DNA of 64,000 bases from Streptomyces griseorubiginosus (GTDB taxonomy: Bacteria; Actinomycetota; Actinomycetes; Streptomycetales; Streptomycetaceae). Each line of letters begins with the position of its first letter. Position 1 is the first letter of the stretch. Location: the NCBI RefSeq assembly GCF_001514195.1, contig NZ_KQ948734.1, positions 526,462 to 590,461 of the forward strand. Direction: 5' to 3'. Position numbers and translations under genes: made by a program. The notes below the pieces were generated by a model. That model was not told where the DNA came from. It saw only the letters and a list, made by a program, of their open reading frames with translations, and ran no database searches. Positions 51,274 to 60,100 of this stretch are shown here, piece after piece.

Positions 51274-51662
51274 CGGTTTTTGTCTGCGGGTGGGGTGGGG
51301 GCGGGCGTTTTTGCGCAGTTCCCCGCGCCCCTGAAATGCCTGCGGCGGCCCGCTCGGCTTCGGTGGGGGCGTGCGTAGCGCGTGCCGTCCGGTGGGTGGG
51401 TCGGTGCCGGGGTGGGGGGTATCCGTCCTCGGTCCGGCGGCTCGGTCACTTTGAGATGTGCTCGGTTCCGGACGCCGGCCGCTGCGGGCGGACACCCCCC
51501 ACCCCGTCCCCTTTGCGCCGTGGGCGACTGCAACTCCCTAGGGGCGCGGGGAACTGCGCGACCAGCCACGACGGACCCGCACCCGCCGAACAACCGAACC
51601 CGCATTCTCGAACGGCCCAACCACACCCCGGCCCCCGCCCAAAACCTCCCTAACCTGGAGCG
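51274..51662. other. 389-bp intergenic region holding hairpin element B
   Basis: Apart from the element at 51313-51559, no gene or regulatory site is recognised here. The last 100 bases contain a C-rich run and no clear promoter of the downstream cyclase gene. Confidence 0.5.
51313..51559. repeat. 247-bp hairpin element with 20-bp terminal inverted repeats (copy B)
   Basis: Arms GCGCAGTTCCCCGCGCCCCT (51313-51332) and AGGGGCGCGGGGAACTGCGC (51540-51559) are exact. Inner arms GGGGTGGGGGGTATCCG (51409-51425) and CGGACACCCCCCACCCC (51489-51505) pair with one mismatch. Stretches such as GGTGGGTGGGTCGGTGCCGG and GTTCCGGACGCCGGCCGCTG are shared word for word with the element at 37059. Confidence 0.8.
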
Positions 51663-52811
51663 ATGGGTGAGGACATCCGGCTGGCCGCGGTCGTCTCGTT
51701 GGCGCAGGGCATGGCGGCGGCCCACGGCTCGCGGGAGGCGTGGCGGGCCGCTGCCGGTGGGGCGTGCCGTGCGCTCGGGGGGAGTTTTGCCGCGCTCTCG
51801 GTGTGGGAGCGGGAGCTCGGGCGGCTCAGGGTCCTCGTCAATGTCGGGGATCGCGTGGCCGGCGAGGAGGAGTTCCCCGAGGGGGAGGCCTACCCGGTGC
51901 ACCAGTTCCCCGAGATCACCGAGTTCCTGCACGAGCGGTGGGCCGGGGGTGGGGAGCCCAACGCGTGGGTGGAGACGGCGGAGGGGCCCGCTGCGGGAGG
52001 CCGGCCGGGGTATGTGCATCAGCGGGTCGCCGCCCTGCGCCGTAGGGGGAGGGGGTGTTGTGTCGTCGCGCCGATCGTGCTGAACGGGCGGGCGTGGGGG
52101 GAGTTGTACGTGGCCCGGCCCGTCGGCGCCCCGCTGTTCGGGCGGGAGGACGCCGACTTCGCCACCGTGCTGGCCGCCGTCGTCGCCGCCGGTATCGCCC
52201 AGGCGGAGCGGCTGGAGGAGGCCAGGCGGCTCGCGTTCACGGACGCGCTGACCGGGCTCGCCAACCGCCGGGCCGTGGACATGCGGCTGGACGAGGCGGT
52301 CGAGCGGCACAAGAGGGACGGGGTCGTGGTGAGTCTCGTCGTCTGTGATCTCAATGGGCTCAAGCGGGTGAACGACACTCAGGGGCATGCCGTGGGCGAC
52401 CGGCTGCTGGAACGTTTCGGCTCGGTGCTGTCGCTGTGCGGGGCCATGCTGCCGGGGGCGCTCGCCGCGCGGCTCGGCGGGGACGAGTTCTGTCTGCTCG
52501 CGGTCGGGCCCGACGCCGACGACGTGGTGCGGGCCGCCGGCGAGCTGTGCCGGAGGGCGGGGGAGCTGGAGCTGGGGGAGGGCGTGGCGTGCGGAGTCGC
52601 CTCGACCGCGGATCCCATCGGACCCGTGCGGTCGGCCCGGCGGCTGTTCCGGCTCGCCGATGCCGCGCAGTACCGGGCCAAGGCCGAGCGGGCCACGACA
52701 CCGGTGGTGGCCGGGCGGGGCGGGGCCGAGGACCCGGTCGTACGGCTGGCGGACACCGCGCCCGCCGAGGCCTCGCCGGAGCGTCGGCGGTTCCGGGGGC
52801 GGCCCACCTGA
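51663..52811 (+). CDS. GAF-GGDEF diguanylate cyclase
   Basis: A 382-residue cytosolic protein. A GAF-like sensor covers about residues 20-180 (RALGGSFAALSVWERELGRLRVLVNVGD... APIVLNGRAWGELYVARP), followed by a GGDEF domain beginning DALTGLANRRAVDMRLDEAV. The active-site motif GGDEF is intact in ARLGGDEFCLLAVG, so it should make c-di-GMP, which controls BldD and development in Streptomyces. RxxD inhibition-site residues were not located. Its ligand is unknown. It lies upstream of hutH on the same strand with an 81-base gap. A GAF-GGDEF enzyme is one of the several Cdg proteins known in Streptomyces; its exact name is uncertain. Confidence 0.9.
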   Translation: MGEDIRLAAVVSLAQGMAAAHGSREAWRAAAGGACRALGGSFAALSVWERELGRLRVLVNVGDRVAGEEEFPEGEAYPVHQFPEITEFLHERWAGGGEPNAWVETAEGPAAGGRPGYVHQRVAALRRRGRGCCVVAPIVLNGRAWGELYVARPVGAPLFGREDADFATVLAAVVAAGIAQAERLEEARRLAFTDALTGLANRRAVDMRLDEAVERHKRDGVVVSLVVCDLNGLKRVNDTQGHAVGDRLLERFGSVLSLCGAMLPGALAARLGGDEFCLLAVGPDADDVVRAAGELCRRAGELELGEGVACGVASTADPIGPVRSARRLFRLADAAQYRAKAERATTPVVAGRGGAEDPVVRLADTAPAEASPERRRFRGRPT

Positions 52812-52892
52812 GAGGTCGGGGACGGTAAGGGGCGTAACCCCGGCCCAGTAGTGACATCCTCGAATTCAATGCGTACGCTCCTGAATATGGAT

Positions 52893-54431
52893 ATGCACAC
52901 TGTGGTGGTGGGGACGTCCGGGGTCACCGCGTCCGACGTCCTTGCCGTGGCGCGCGGCGGCGCCCGGGTCGAGCTCTCCGGGGAGGCGGTCTCGGCGCTG
53001 GCGGCCGCGCGCGGGATCGTGGACGCGCTCGCGGCCAAGCCCGAGCCCGTCTACGGCGTCAGCACCGGCTTCGGCGCCCTGGCGACCCGGCACATCAGCC
53101 CGGAACTCCGGGCCCAGTTGCAGCGCAACATCGTCCGCTCGCACGCCGCCGGAATGGGGCCGCGGGTGGAGCGGGAGGTCGTACGGGCGCTGATGTTCCT
53201 GCGGCTGAAGACCGTCTGCTCGGGACGCACCGGGGTGCGGCCCGAGGTCGCGCAGACCATGGCCGACGTGCTCAACGCCGGGATCACGCCGGTCGTGCAC
53301 GAGTACGGCTCCCTCGGGTGCTCCGGTGATCTCGCGCCGCTGTCGCACTGTGCCCTGACCCTGATGGGGGAGGGGGACGCCGAGGGCCCCGACGGTGTCG
53401 TACGGCCTGCCGGGGAACTGCTCGCCGAGCACGGGATCGCTCCCGTCGAGCTGCGGGAGAAGGAGGGGCTCGCCCTTCTCAACGGCACCGACGGCATGCT
53501 CGGCATGCTGGTGATGGCCCTCGCCGACCTGGACATGCTCTACAAGTCCGCCGACATCACCGCCGCGTTGAGCCTGGAGGCGCTGCTCGGCACCGACCGG
53601 GTGCTCGCGCCCGAGCTGCACGCCATCCGGCCGCACCCGGGGCAGGGGGCCTCCGCCGCCAACATGCTGGCCGTGCTGGAGGGTTCGGAGCTCACCGGGC
53701 ATCACCAGGACGACGCGCCCCGCGTCCAGGACGCCTACTCCGTGCGCTGCGCGCCGCAGGTCGCCGGGGCCGGGCGGGACACCATGGCCCATGCGCGGCT
53801 GGTGGCGGAGCGGGAGTTGGCGTCGGCCGTCGACAACCCCGTGGTGCTGCCCGACGGCCGTGTGGAGTCCAACGGCAACTTCCATGGCGCGCCCGTGGCG
53901 TACGTGCTCGACTTCCTCGCCATCGCCGTCGCCGACCTCGCGTCGATCGCCGAGCGGCGGACCGACCGGCTGCTCGACAAGAACCGGTCCCACGGGCTGC
54001 CGCCGTTCCTCGCCGACGACGCCGGTGTCGACTCCGGGCTGATGATCGCCCAGTACACCCAGGCCGCGCTGGTCAGCGAGTTGAAGCGGCTGGCCGTACC
54101 GGCGTCCGCGGACTCGATCCCCTCGTCCGCCATGCAGGAGGACCACGTGTCGATGGGGTGGTCGGCCGCGCGCAAGCTGCGCACCGCCGTCGACAACCTG
54201 ACCCGGGTCCTCGCCGTCGAGCTCTACGCCGCCTCGCGCGCCGTCGAGCTGCGCGAGGGGCTGCGCCCGGCACCGGCGACCCAGGCCGCCATCACCGCCG
54301 TACGCAAGGCGGGTGTCGAGGGTCCCGGTCCCGACCGGTTCCTGGCACCGGACCTCGCGGCCGCCGACGTGTTCGTGCGGGAAGGACGGCTGGTGGAGGC
54401 GGTCGAGGCCGTCACCGGACCGCTGCGCTAG
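52893..54431 (+). CDS. hutH: histidine ammonia-lyase
   Basis: A 512-residue MIO-type ammonia-lyase converting histidine to urocanate, the first step of histidine use. The MIO electrophile forms from Cys143-Ser144-Gly145 in YGSLGCSGDLAPLSH, the Cys variant of the usual Ala-Ser-Gly seen in Streptomyces. VYGVSTGFGALATRHI holds the catalytic tyrosine, and VQDAYSVRCAPQV and SVEDNPVV-like SAVDNPVVLPDG the substrate side. ATG 52893 is preferred; several other ATGs precede it within 25 bases. A hairpin terminator follows ten bases after the stop. No other hut gene is in the window. Confidence 0.95.
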   Translation: MHTVVVGTSGVTASDVLAVARGGARVELSGEAVSALAAARGIVDALAAKPEPVYGVSTGFGALATRHISPELRAQLQRNIVRSHAAGMGPRVEREVVRALMFLRLKTVCSGRTGVRPEVAQTMADVLNAGITPVVHEYGSLGCSGDLAPLSHCALTLMGEGDAEGPDGVVRPAGELLAEHGIAPVELREKEGLALLNGTDGMLGMLVMALADLDMLYKSADITAALSLEALLGTDRVLAPELHAIRPHPGQGASAANMLAVLEGSELTGHHQDDAPRVQDAYSVRCAPQVAGAGRDTMAHARLVAERELASAVDNPVVLPDGRVESNGNFHGAPVAYVLDFLAIAVADLASIAERRTDRLLDKNRSHGLPPFLADDAGVDSGLMIAQYTQAALVSELKRLAVPASADSIPSSAMQEDHVSMGWSAARKLRTAVDNLTRVLAVELYAASRAVELREGLRPAPATQAAITAVRKAGVEGPGPDRFLAPDLAAADVFVREGRLVEAVEAVTGPLR

Positions 54432-54440
54432 ACAGCGACC

Positions 54441-54474
54441 AGGGCCCCTGCCGTACGACCGCGGCGGGGGCCCT
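54441..54474 (+). terminator. hairpin terminator of hutH
   Basis: AGGGCCCCTGCCG pairs with CGGCGGGGGCCCT (one mismatch) around a short loop, starting ten bases after the hutH stop. Confidence 0.8.
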
Positions 54475-54479
54475 CGGTG

Positions 54480-54575
54480 TCATGCGAACTCGGCCATCTG
54501 CGCGTCGAGCGCGGCGAAGGCCATCGACTGGTCGACTGGTCGCCCTTGCCGGAGGCTTTGCCCGCGGCGGATCAT
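54480..54575 (-). CDS. possible 31-residue peptide
   Basis: ATG 54575 to TGA 54480 on the minus strand reads MIRRGQSLRQGRPVDQSMAF followed by AALDAQMAEFA. Codon use looks protein-like (third-position G/C in most codons) but the ribosome site is weak. It could be a small protein or the remnant of a longer one. No family is recognised, and confidence is low. Confidence 0.3.
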   Translation of the reverse strand: MIRRGQSLRQGRPVDQSMAFAALDAQMAEFA

Positions 54576-54606
54576 GAAGGGCCGACCAAGAGAACGTCAA
54601 GCGCGT

Positions 54607-54909
54607 TTAAAAACCGAGGCGTTCCCGGCGTACCGAGTAGACGACGAAGCCCGCACCCAGCGTGAGGAACAGGGTGCCGCCGACGACGTACGGCGTGGTG
54701 TCGATGCTGCCGGTGTCGGCGAGTTCGGCGCCGTTCCCGGTCGTCTCCGCGCTCGTGGTCGTGACCCGCGCCTGCGCCGTGGCCTGCACGGACGGCTCGG
54801 TTCTGACCGGCTTGTCCTGGGTCGCGTTGGCGGACGGGACGAACCAGAGGGCACCCAGGAGGGTCCCCGCGGCGGTGGCGGTCAGCAACGGACGGCGAAC
54901 GGATGACAC
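54607..54909 (-). CDS. sortase-anchored (LAXTG) surface protein
   Basis: A 100-residue protein. A signal peptide (VRRPLLTATAAGTLLGALWFVPSANA) is followed by about 35 residues rich in Thr, Ala and Gln, then a cell-wall sorting signal: LADTG, a membrane helix (YVVGGTLFLTLGAGFVVYSV) and basic tail RRERLGF. LAXTG is the motif used by class E sortases in Streptomyces. The wall-exposed part is very small, as in short chaplin-like or linker proteins, but has no chaplin domain. GTG 54909 has AAGGGG upstream; GTG 54933 is a weaker alternative. Function unknown beyond anchoring. Confidence 0.78.
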   Translation of the reverse strand: MSSVRRPLLTATAAGTLLGALWFVPSANATQDKPVRTEPSVQATAQARVTTTSAETTGNGAELADTGSIDTTPYVVGGTLFLTLGAGFVVYSVRRERLGF

Positions 54910-55018
54910 GGAATATCGATCCCCTTGTGGCACTGGCGAATTGGCCGTGTGGGGCGATGTTAGTGAAAGACGCGGGTCACGGGAAAGTCACGGGAGCGAC
55001 GGGCCGTACTCTCCGGGC

Positions 55019-55363
55019 ATGAGCACTGAAGAGACATCACGCTTTGTACGGCTTCGGGTGGAACTCGTCGTCGAGGTCGACGACCAGGACGCCCTCAGCC
55101 GGGCCGCGCTGGAGCGGATCGCGGAGGATCCGGACATGCCGGACGAGGAGCGGGCGCACGCCGAGGGTGCTGTGACAGAAGACACTGCCGAGGCCCTCGC
55201 CTATCTCGTGGACCCGTTCGACCTGGTGGGAGAGGTGCCCGGGGTCGAACTGGCCCAGGCCTCGTGGAGCAGTGAGCAGATCGACTACGACCCGGATTCG
55301 CCGGACTGGGACCTCGACGGGGATGATGTCGAGGAGGACGACGAAGAAGAGGCTGCCGGCTGA
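55019..55363 (+). CDS. acidic protein of unknown function
   Basis: A 114-residue protein starting MSTEETSRFVRLRVELVVEV. It is strongly acidic, ending DWDLDGDDVEEDDEEEAAG, with a predicted alpha/beta mix and no cysteines, membrane segment or signal. ATG 55019 is the first start after a plausible promoter region. It runs in the same direction as the L,D-transpeptidase gene that follows after 221 bases. It appears to be a conserved Streptomyces protein, but I do not recognise a family name. Possible DNA mimic or binding partner only by composition. Confidence 0.7.
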   Translation: MSTEETSRFVRLRVELVVEVDDQDALSRAALERIAEDPDMPDEERAHAEGAVTEDTAEALAYLVDPFDLVGEVPGVELAQASWSSEQIDYDPDSPDWDLDGDDVEEDDEEEAAG

Positions 55364-55584
55364 GCGCGCCCAGGGAACGACTGACCCCGGGTGGCAACCG
55401 CCGCCCGGGGTTTCGTCGTCTCAGGAGTCGCACGAACCGACAGACGCACCCTCGGCCGCAGCGGACGTGGTGTGCCCCACACCTTCCGAGAAGGTGGAAC
55501 GGGACGAACCGGTCGTAGCGTTTAGGTTCATTGACGGGGACCCTCGGGGTTTCTGGGGATTCGGCAACGATGGAGAAGCGTGTG

Positions 55585-56838
55585 ATGACGGTCAGCAAGC
55601 GGCGCAGGGGCCTGACGGTCGCGTCCGCACTGCTCGGCGGGGTACTGGTGCTTTCCGCCTGTTCTTCCGGTGGCGACGACTCCTCGTCGGGCAGCGGCGG
55701 CGGCGACACCTCGCAGGCCAAGGCCGACGAGGCGGCGGCGAAGAAGAGCTCCAAGGCCGAGATCAAGATCACGCCCAAGGACGGCACCGACAACGCCTCC
55801 ATCAACAACTCCGCCGCCGTCACCGTGAGCAAGGGCACGCTCACCGACGTGACGATGACGACCGCCGACGGCACCAAGGTCGCCGGCCAGCTGTCCGCGG
55901 ACAGGACCAGCTGGAAGCCCGACGCCCAGCTGGAGCGCTCGACGACCTACAAGGTCGCCGCGGAGGCCAAGGACGCCGACGGGCTCGCCGCCCACGAGAA
56001 CGCCTCCTTCACGACGGTCTCCCCGGCCAACAGCTTCATAGGCAACTTCACGCCGGAGAACGGCTCGACGGTCGGCGTGGGCATGCCGGTGTCGATCAAC
56101 TTCGACAAGGCGATCACCAACAAGGCGGCCGTCCAGAAGGGCATCACCGTCTCCTCCAGCAGCGGTCAGGAGGTCGTCGGTCACTGGTTCAACGCCAACC
56201 GCATCGACTTCCGCCCCGAGGACTACTGGAAGGAGAACTCCACCGTCACGCTGAAGCTCGCGCTCGACGGGGTGGAGGGTGCCAACGGGGTCTACGGCGT
56301 CCAGCAGAAGACGGTCACCTTCAAGATCGGCCGCAACCAGGTCTCGTACGTCGACGCCAAGACCAAGCAGATGAAGGTCACGCAGAACGGCCAGACGATC
56401 AAGACGATCCCGATCTCGGCCGGCTCGCCGGAGAACAAGACGTACGAAGGCGTCATGGTGATGTCCGAGAAGTTCAAGGAGACGCGCATGAACGGCGCGA
56501 CCGTGGGCTTCACCGACGACGACGGCAAGGGCGAGTACGACATCAAGGACGTGCCGCACGCCATCCGGCTCACCAACTCCGGCACCTTCATGCACGGGAA
56601 CTACTGGGGCGCCAAGTCCATCTTCGGCTCCGTGAACACCAGCCACGGCTGCGTGGGCCTGTCCGACACCAAGGGCGCCAACGACACCGGCACCGCGGCG
56701 TACTGGATGTACACCCACTCGATCGTCGGTGACGTCGTGGTCGTCAAGAACACCGGCGACAAGACGGTGGCCCCGGACAACGGTCTCAACGGCTGGAACC
56801 TGAGCTGGGCCGACTGGAAGGCGGGGTCGGCGGTCTGA
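55585..56838 (+). CDS. L,D-transpeptidase lipoprotein with Ig-like domains
   Basis: A 417-residue cell-envelope enzyme. The lipobox VLVLSAC puts the acylated cysteine at residue 26, then a Ser/Gly-rich linker. Two Ig-like domains (about 60-150 and 150-250: TPENGSTVGVGMPVSINFDKAITNKAAV is typical) precede the YkuD catalytic domain with HGNYWGAKSIFGSVNTSHGCVGLSD; Cys356 and the preceding His are catalytic. It forms 3-3 cross-links in peptidoglycan, as in mycobacterial LdtMt2-type proteins. ATG 55585 has GGAG nine bases upstream; ATG 55570 is an alternative. A terminator hairpin follows at 56866. Confidence 0.92.
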   Translation: MTVSKRRRGLTVASALLGGVLVLSACSSGGDDSSSGSGGGDTSQAKADEAAAKKSSKAEIKITPKDGTDNASINNSAAVTVSKGTLTDVTMTTADGTKVAGQLSADRTSWKPDAQLERSTTYKVAAEAKDADGLAAHENASFTTVSPANSFIGNFTPENGSTVGVGMPVSINFDKAITNKAAVQKGITVSSSSGQEVVGHWFNANRIDFRPEDYWKENSTVTLKLALDGVEGANGVYGVQQKTVTFKIGRNQVSYVDAKTKQMKVTQNGQTIKTIPISAGSPENKTYEGVMVMSEKFKETRMNGATVGFTDDDGKGEYDIKDVPHAIRLTNSGTFMHGNYWGAKSIFGSVNTSHGCVGLSDTKGANDTGTAAYWMYTHSIVGDVVVVKNTGDKTVAPDNGLNGWNLSWADWKAGSAV

Positions 56839-56865
56839 CGCCGAGCGCTTCGCAGAACGCCGTAC

Positions 56866-56901
56866 AACGCGCTCGCCGCCCTCACGGGTGGCGGGCGCGT
56901 T
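56866..56901 (+). terminator. hairpin terminator of the L,D-transpeptidase gene
   Basis: AACGCGCTCGCCGCCC pairs with GGGTGGCGGGCGCGTT with two mismatches around a TCAC loop, 28 bases after the stop, and a T-rich run follows. Confidence 0.75.
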
Positions 56902-56984
56902 TCTGCGTCTCGGGCCGAGCGCAGCCTCAACTCCCCCTGAATCCGGCGGTCTTGTAACAGACTTTGCTGTCGGCGAGTTTTCTG

Positions 56985-57014
56985 TTGAACGTCGTGATCA
57001 CCCCTCGGCATACT
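56985..57014 (+). promoter_or_regulatory. probable promoter of S8 peptidase copy 1
   Basis: TTGAAC (56985-56990) and CATACT (57009-57014) are 18 bp apart, a good vegetative-type pair. The spacer contains GTGATCAC. The same pair recurs at 63163-63192. The predicted leader to the start codon is about 85-90 bases. Confidence 0.6.
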
Positions 57015-57060
57015 GCGGGCACCGGGGGGTGCACGTACATGCGTGCGAAACTCCCCCCGC

Positions 57061-57085
57061 CCGGGTGAACGGGGAATTCACCCGG
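57061..57085 (+). promoter_or_regulatory. 5' leader hairpin of S8 peptidase copy 1
   Basis: CCGGGTGAA and TTCACCCGG form a 9-bp stem with a seven-base loop, ending ten bases before the AAGGGGG ribosome site. It is identical in copy 2 and could affect translation or mRNA stability. Confidence 0.55.
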
Positions 57086-57105
57086 TCCTTCTGCAAGGGG
57101 GAAAC

Positions 57106-60100
57106 TTGCGCAGACAAGTGAAAAAGGCATGCGCGGCCACGATCGCCACGGCGGCCGCGGTAGCGCTCGCGGCGGGAATGACCAGCCCCGCCTCGGCGGA
57201 CGCGCAACAGACCGCGAGCGTCTCGCGGTCCGGCAAGGCCCAGCTCACGCCCCACCACCGCATCACCCTGATCACCGGTGACCGTGTCGTCGTGGACGCC
57301 AAGGGCCGCGTCGTCGGCCTGGAGCCCGCGAAGGGGCGCGCGCACATACCGGTGCAGCTCCGCAAGGCCGACGGCCACACCTATGTGCTGCCGTCCGACG
57401 TCGTCCGCCTGGTGTCGAGCGGCAAGCTCGACCAGCGGCTGTTCGACGTCACCGAGCTCAACAAGGCCGCCACCCGCAAGTCCCAGGCCAAGGGACTGAA
57501 GGTCATCGTCGGCTACCAGGGCGCGGCGAGCGCCGCCAAGGCCGACGTACGGGACGCGGGCACGCTCCGCCACTCCCTGGCCTCCCTCAACGCCGACGCG
57601 GTGCAGACCCCGAAGGACGACGCGCCCGAGCTGTGGGACGCGGTCACCAACGGCGACAAGACCGCCTCGGGTATCGCGCACGTGTGGCTCGACGGTGTCC
57701 GCAAGGCCAGTCTGGACAAGTCCGTGCCGCAGATCGGCGCTCCCAAGGCGTGGGCGGCCGGTTACGACGGCAAGGGCGTCAAGATCGCCGTCCTGGACAC
57801 CGGTGTCGATGCGACCCACCCGGACCTCAAGACCCAGGTGATCGCCTCGAAGAACTTCTCGACCTCCGCGGACGCGACCGACAAGTTCGGTCACGGCACG
57901 CACGTCGCGTCCATCGCGGCGGGCACCGGTGCCAAGTCGGGCGGCAAGTACAAGGGCGTCGCGCCCGGCGCCAAGATCCTCAACGGCAAGGTGCTCAGCG
58001 ACGACGGCTACGGCGACGACTCGCAGATCCTCGCGGGCATGGAGTGGGCGGCCGAGCAGGGCGCCGACGTCGTCAATCTCAGCCTCGGCGGCGGCGACAC
58101 CCCGGAGATCGACCCGCTGGAAGCCGAGGTCAACAAGCTCTCGGAGACCAAGGGCATCCTGTTCGCCATCGCGGCCGGCAACTCCGGTCCGGAGTCCATC
58201 GGTTCGCCGGGCAGCGCCGCCTCCGCCCTGACCGTCGGCGCGGTCGACGACAAGGACAAGCTGGCCGACTTCTCCAGCACCGGCCCCGGCCTCGACGGGC
58301 AGATCAAGCCCGACGTGACCGCGCCGGGTGTGGACATCACCGCGGCGGCCGCTCCCGGCAGTGTCATCGACAAGGAGGTCGGTGAGAAGCCGCCGGGCTA
58401 CCTCACGATCTCCGGTACGTCGATGGCGACTCCGCATGTCGCGGGTGCGGCGGCGATCCTGAAGCAGGAGCACCCCGACTGGGGTTACGCCGAGCTGAAG
58501 GGCGCCCTGACGGGCTCGACGAAGGGCGGCAAGTACACGCCGTTCCAGCAGGGGTCGGGCCGTATCCAGGTGGACAAGGCCATCAAGCAGTCCGTCATCG
58601 CGGATGCGGTGTCGGTGAGCTTCGGTACGCAGCTGTGGCCGCACACCGACGACAAGCCGGTCACCAAGAAGCTGACCTACCGCAACCTGGGCACGAAGGA
58701 CGTCACTCTGAAGCTGGCGTCTACGGCGACCAACCCGAAGGGCCAGGCCGCTCCGGCGGGCTTCTTCAAGCTGGCCGCGACCACGGTGACGGTTCCGGCG
58801 GGCGGCACGGCCTCCGTCGATGTCACGGTCAACACCAAGCTGGGCGGCACCCTCGACGGCGCCTACTCGGCGTACGTGACGGCGACGGGCGGCGGTCAGA
58901 CCGTGCGCACGGCCGCCGCGGTGCAGCGCGAGATCGAGTCGTACGACGTCACGCTGAACGTGCTCGACCGTGACGGCAAGTTGACCAAGAACTACGGCGC
59001 CGACCTGTCGGGCGTCTCCGGCCTCGGCAGTGGCAGGTGGTTCACGCCGTACGACGCGGACGGCTCCGTCACCGTACGAGTGCCCAAGGGTGGCTACATC
59101 CTCAACTCCTCCACCTTCGTGGACCCGGAGGACGCCACCAAGGGCACCGACTGGCTGGTCCAGCCGAAGCTGAACGTCACCAAGAACACGACGGTGACGC
59201 TGGACTCGCGCAAGGCCAAGCCGGTGGACATCACCGTGCCGGACGCGGCCGCCAAGTCGGAGTTCGCCATGCCCGGCTTCCAGATCGACACGGCCGACGG
59301 CGGGTTCGGATACGGCTGGTTCCTGGACACGTACGCGGGCTTCCGTACCGCGCACTTCGGCCCGCAGGTGACCGACGGCTCCCTCACCCAGCAGTTCGAC
59401 GGGCACTGGAGCAAGGGCGCCACCGAGCAGTACGACACCGTGGCCGGCGGCAAGGTCAAGCAGTTCCCCACCGGTTACACCAAGCACTACAAGGCGAGCG
59501 AGCTGGCCAAGGTGAAGGTCGGCCTGGGCGCGGCGGCGAGCGGCAAGAAGGGCGCGGTCAGCGCCACGGGCTGGCTGCCCGGCTCCTTCTCGGGCTCCTC
59601 GATCAACTTCCCGCAGGCCCTGCCCAGCACCCGCACCCTGCACCTGTCGACGGTCAGCGGTGTGAAGTGGGGCCTGTCGTTCGAGCAGTACAGCGGGGTC
59701 GCCCCGGACGGCTTCCCGATCAGCGACGCGTACTACACGGTCGGCGCTCCGCTGTCCTTCCAGGGCGGCAAGTCGTACGCGAAGACCTTCAACACCGCGG
59801 TCTTCGGCCCGCGTCTGGGCGCCGACTACGGTCTCTACCGCAAGGGCAACGAGATCTTCGGCTCCCTGCCGCTGTTCGCGGACGGCCAGGGCAACCCCGG
59901 TTCCTCGGAGTTCACCTCGGTGAAGACCACGCTGTACAAGAACGGCGTCAAGGTCGGCTCCAACGACGACCCCCTCTTCGGTGAGAAGACCTTCAAGGTC
60001 CCGGCGGGCAAGGCCGACTACAAGCTGACGACCTCGGTCAAGCGCAGCGTCAAGGTCGCGGCGGCCTCCACCCGGATCGACGCCAGCTGGACGTTCGCGT

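Noticed and set aside
57061..57085. Riboswitch in the S8 leader
   Set aside because: Only a single simple stem is visible; no consensus of any known riboswitch class.
57043..57105. Upstream extension of the S8 peptidase to 57043
   Set aside because: The extension would read through the leader hairpin and the signal peptide would not be at the N-terminus; TTG 57106 fits both.
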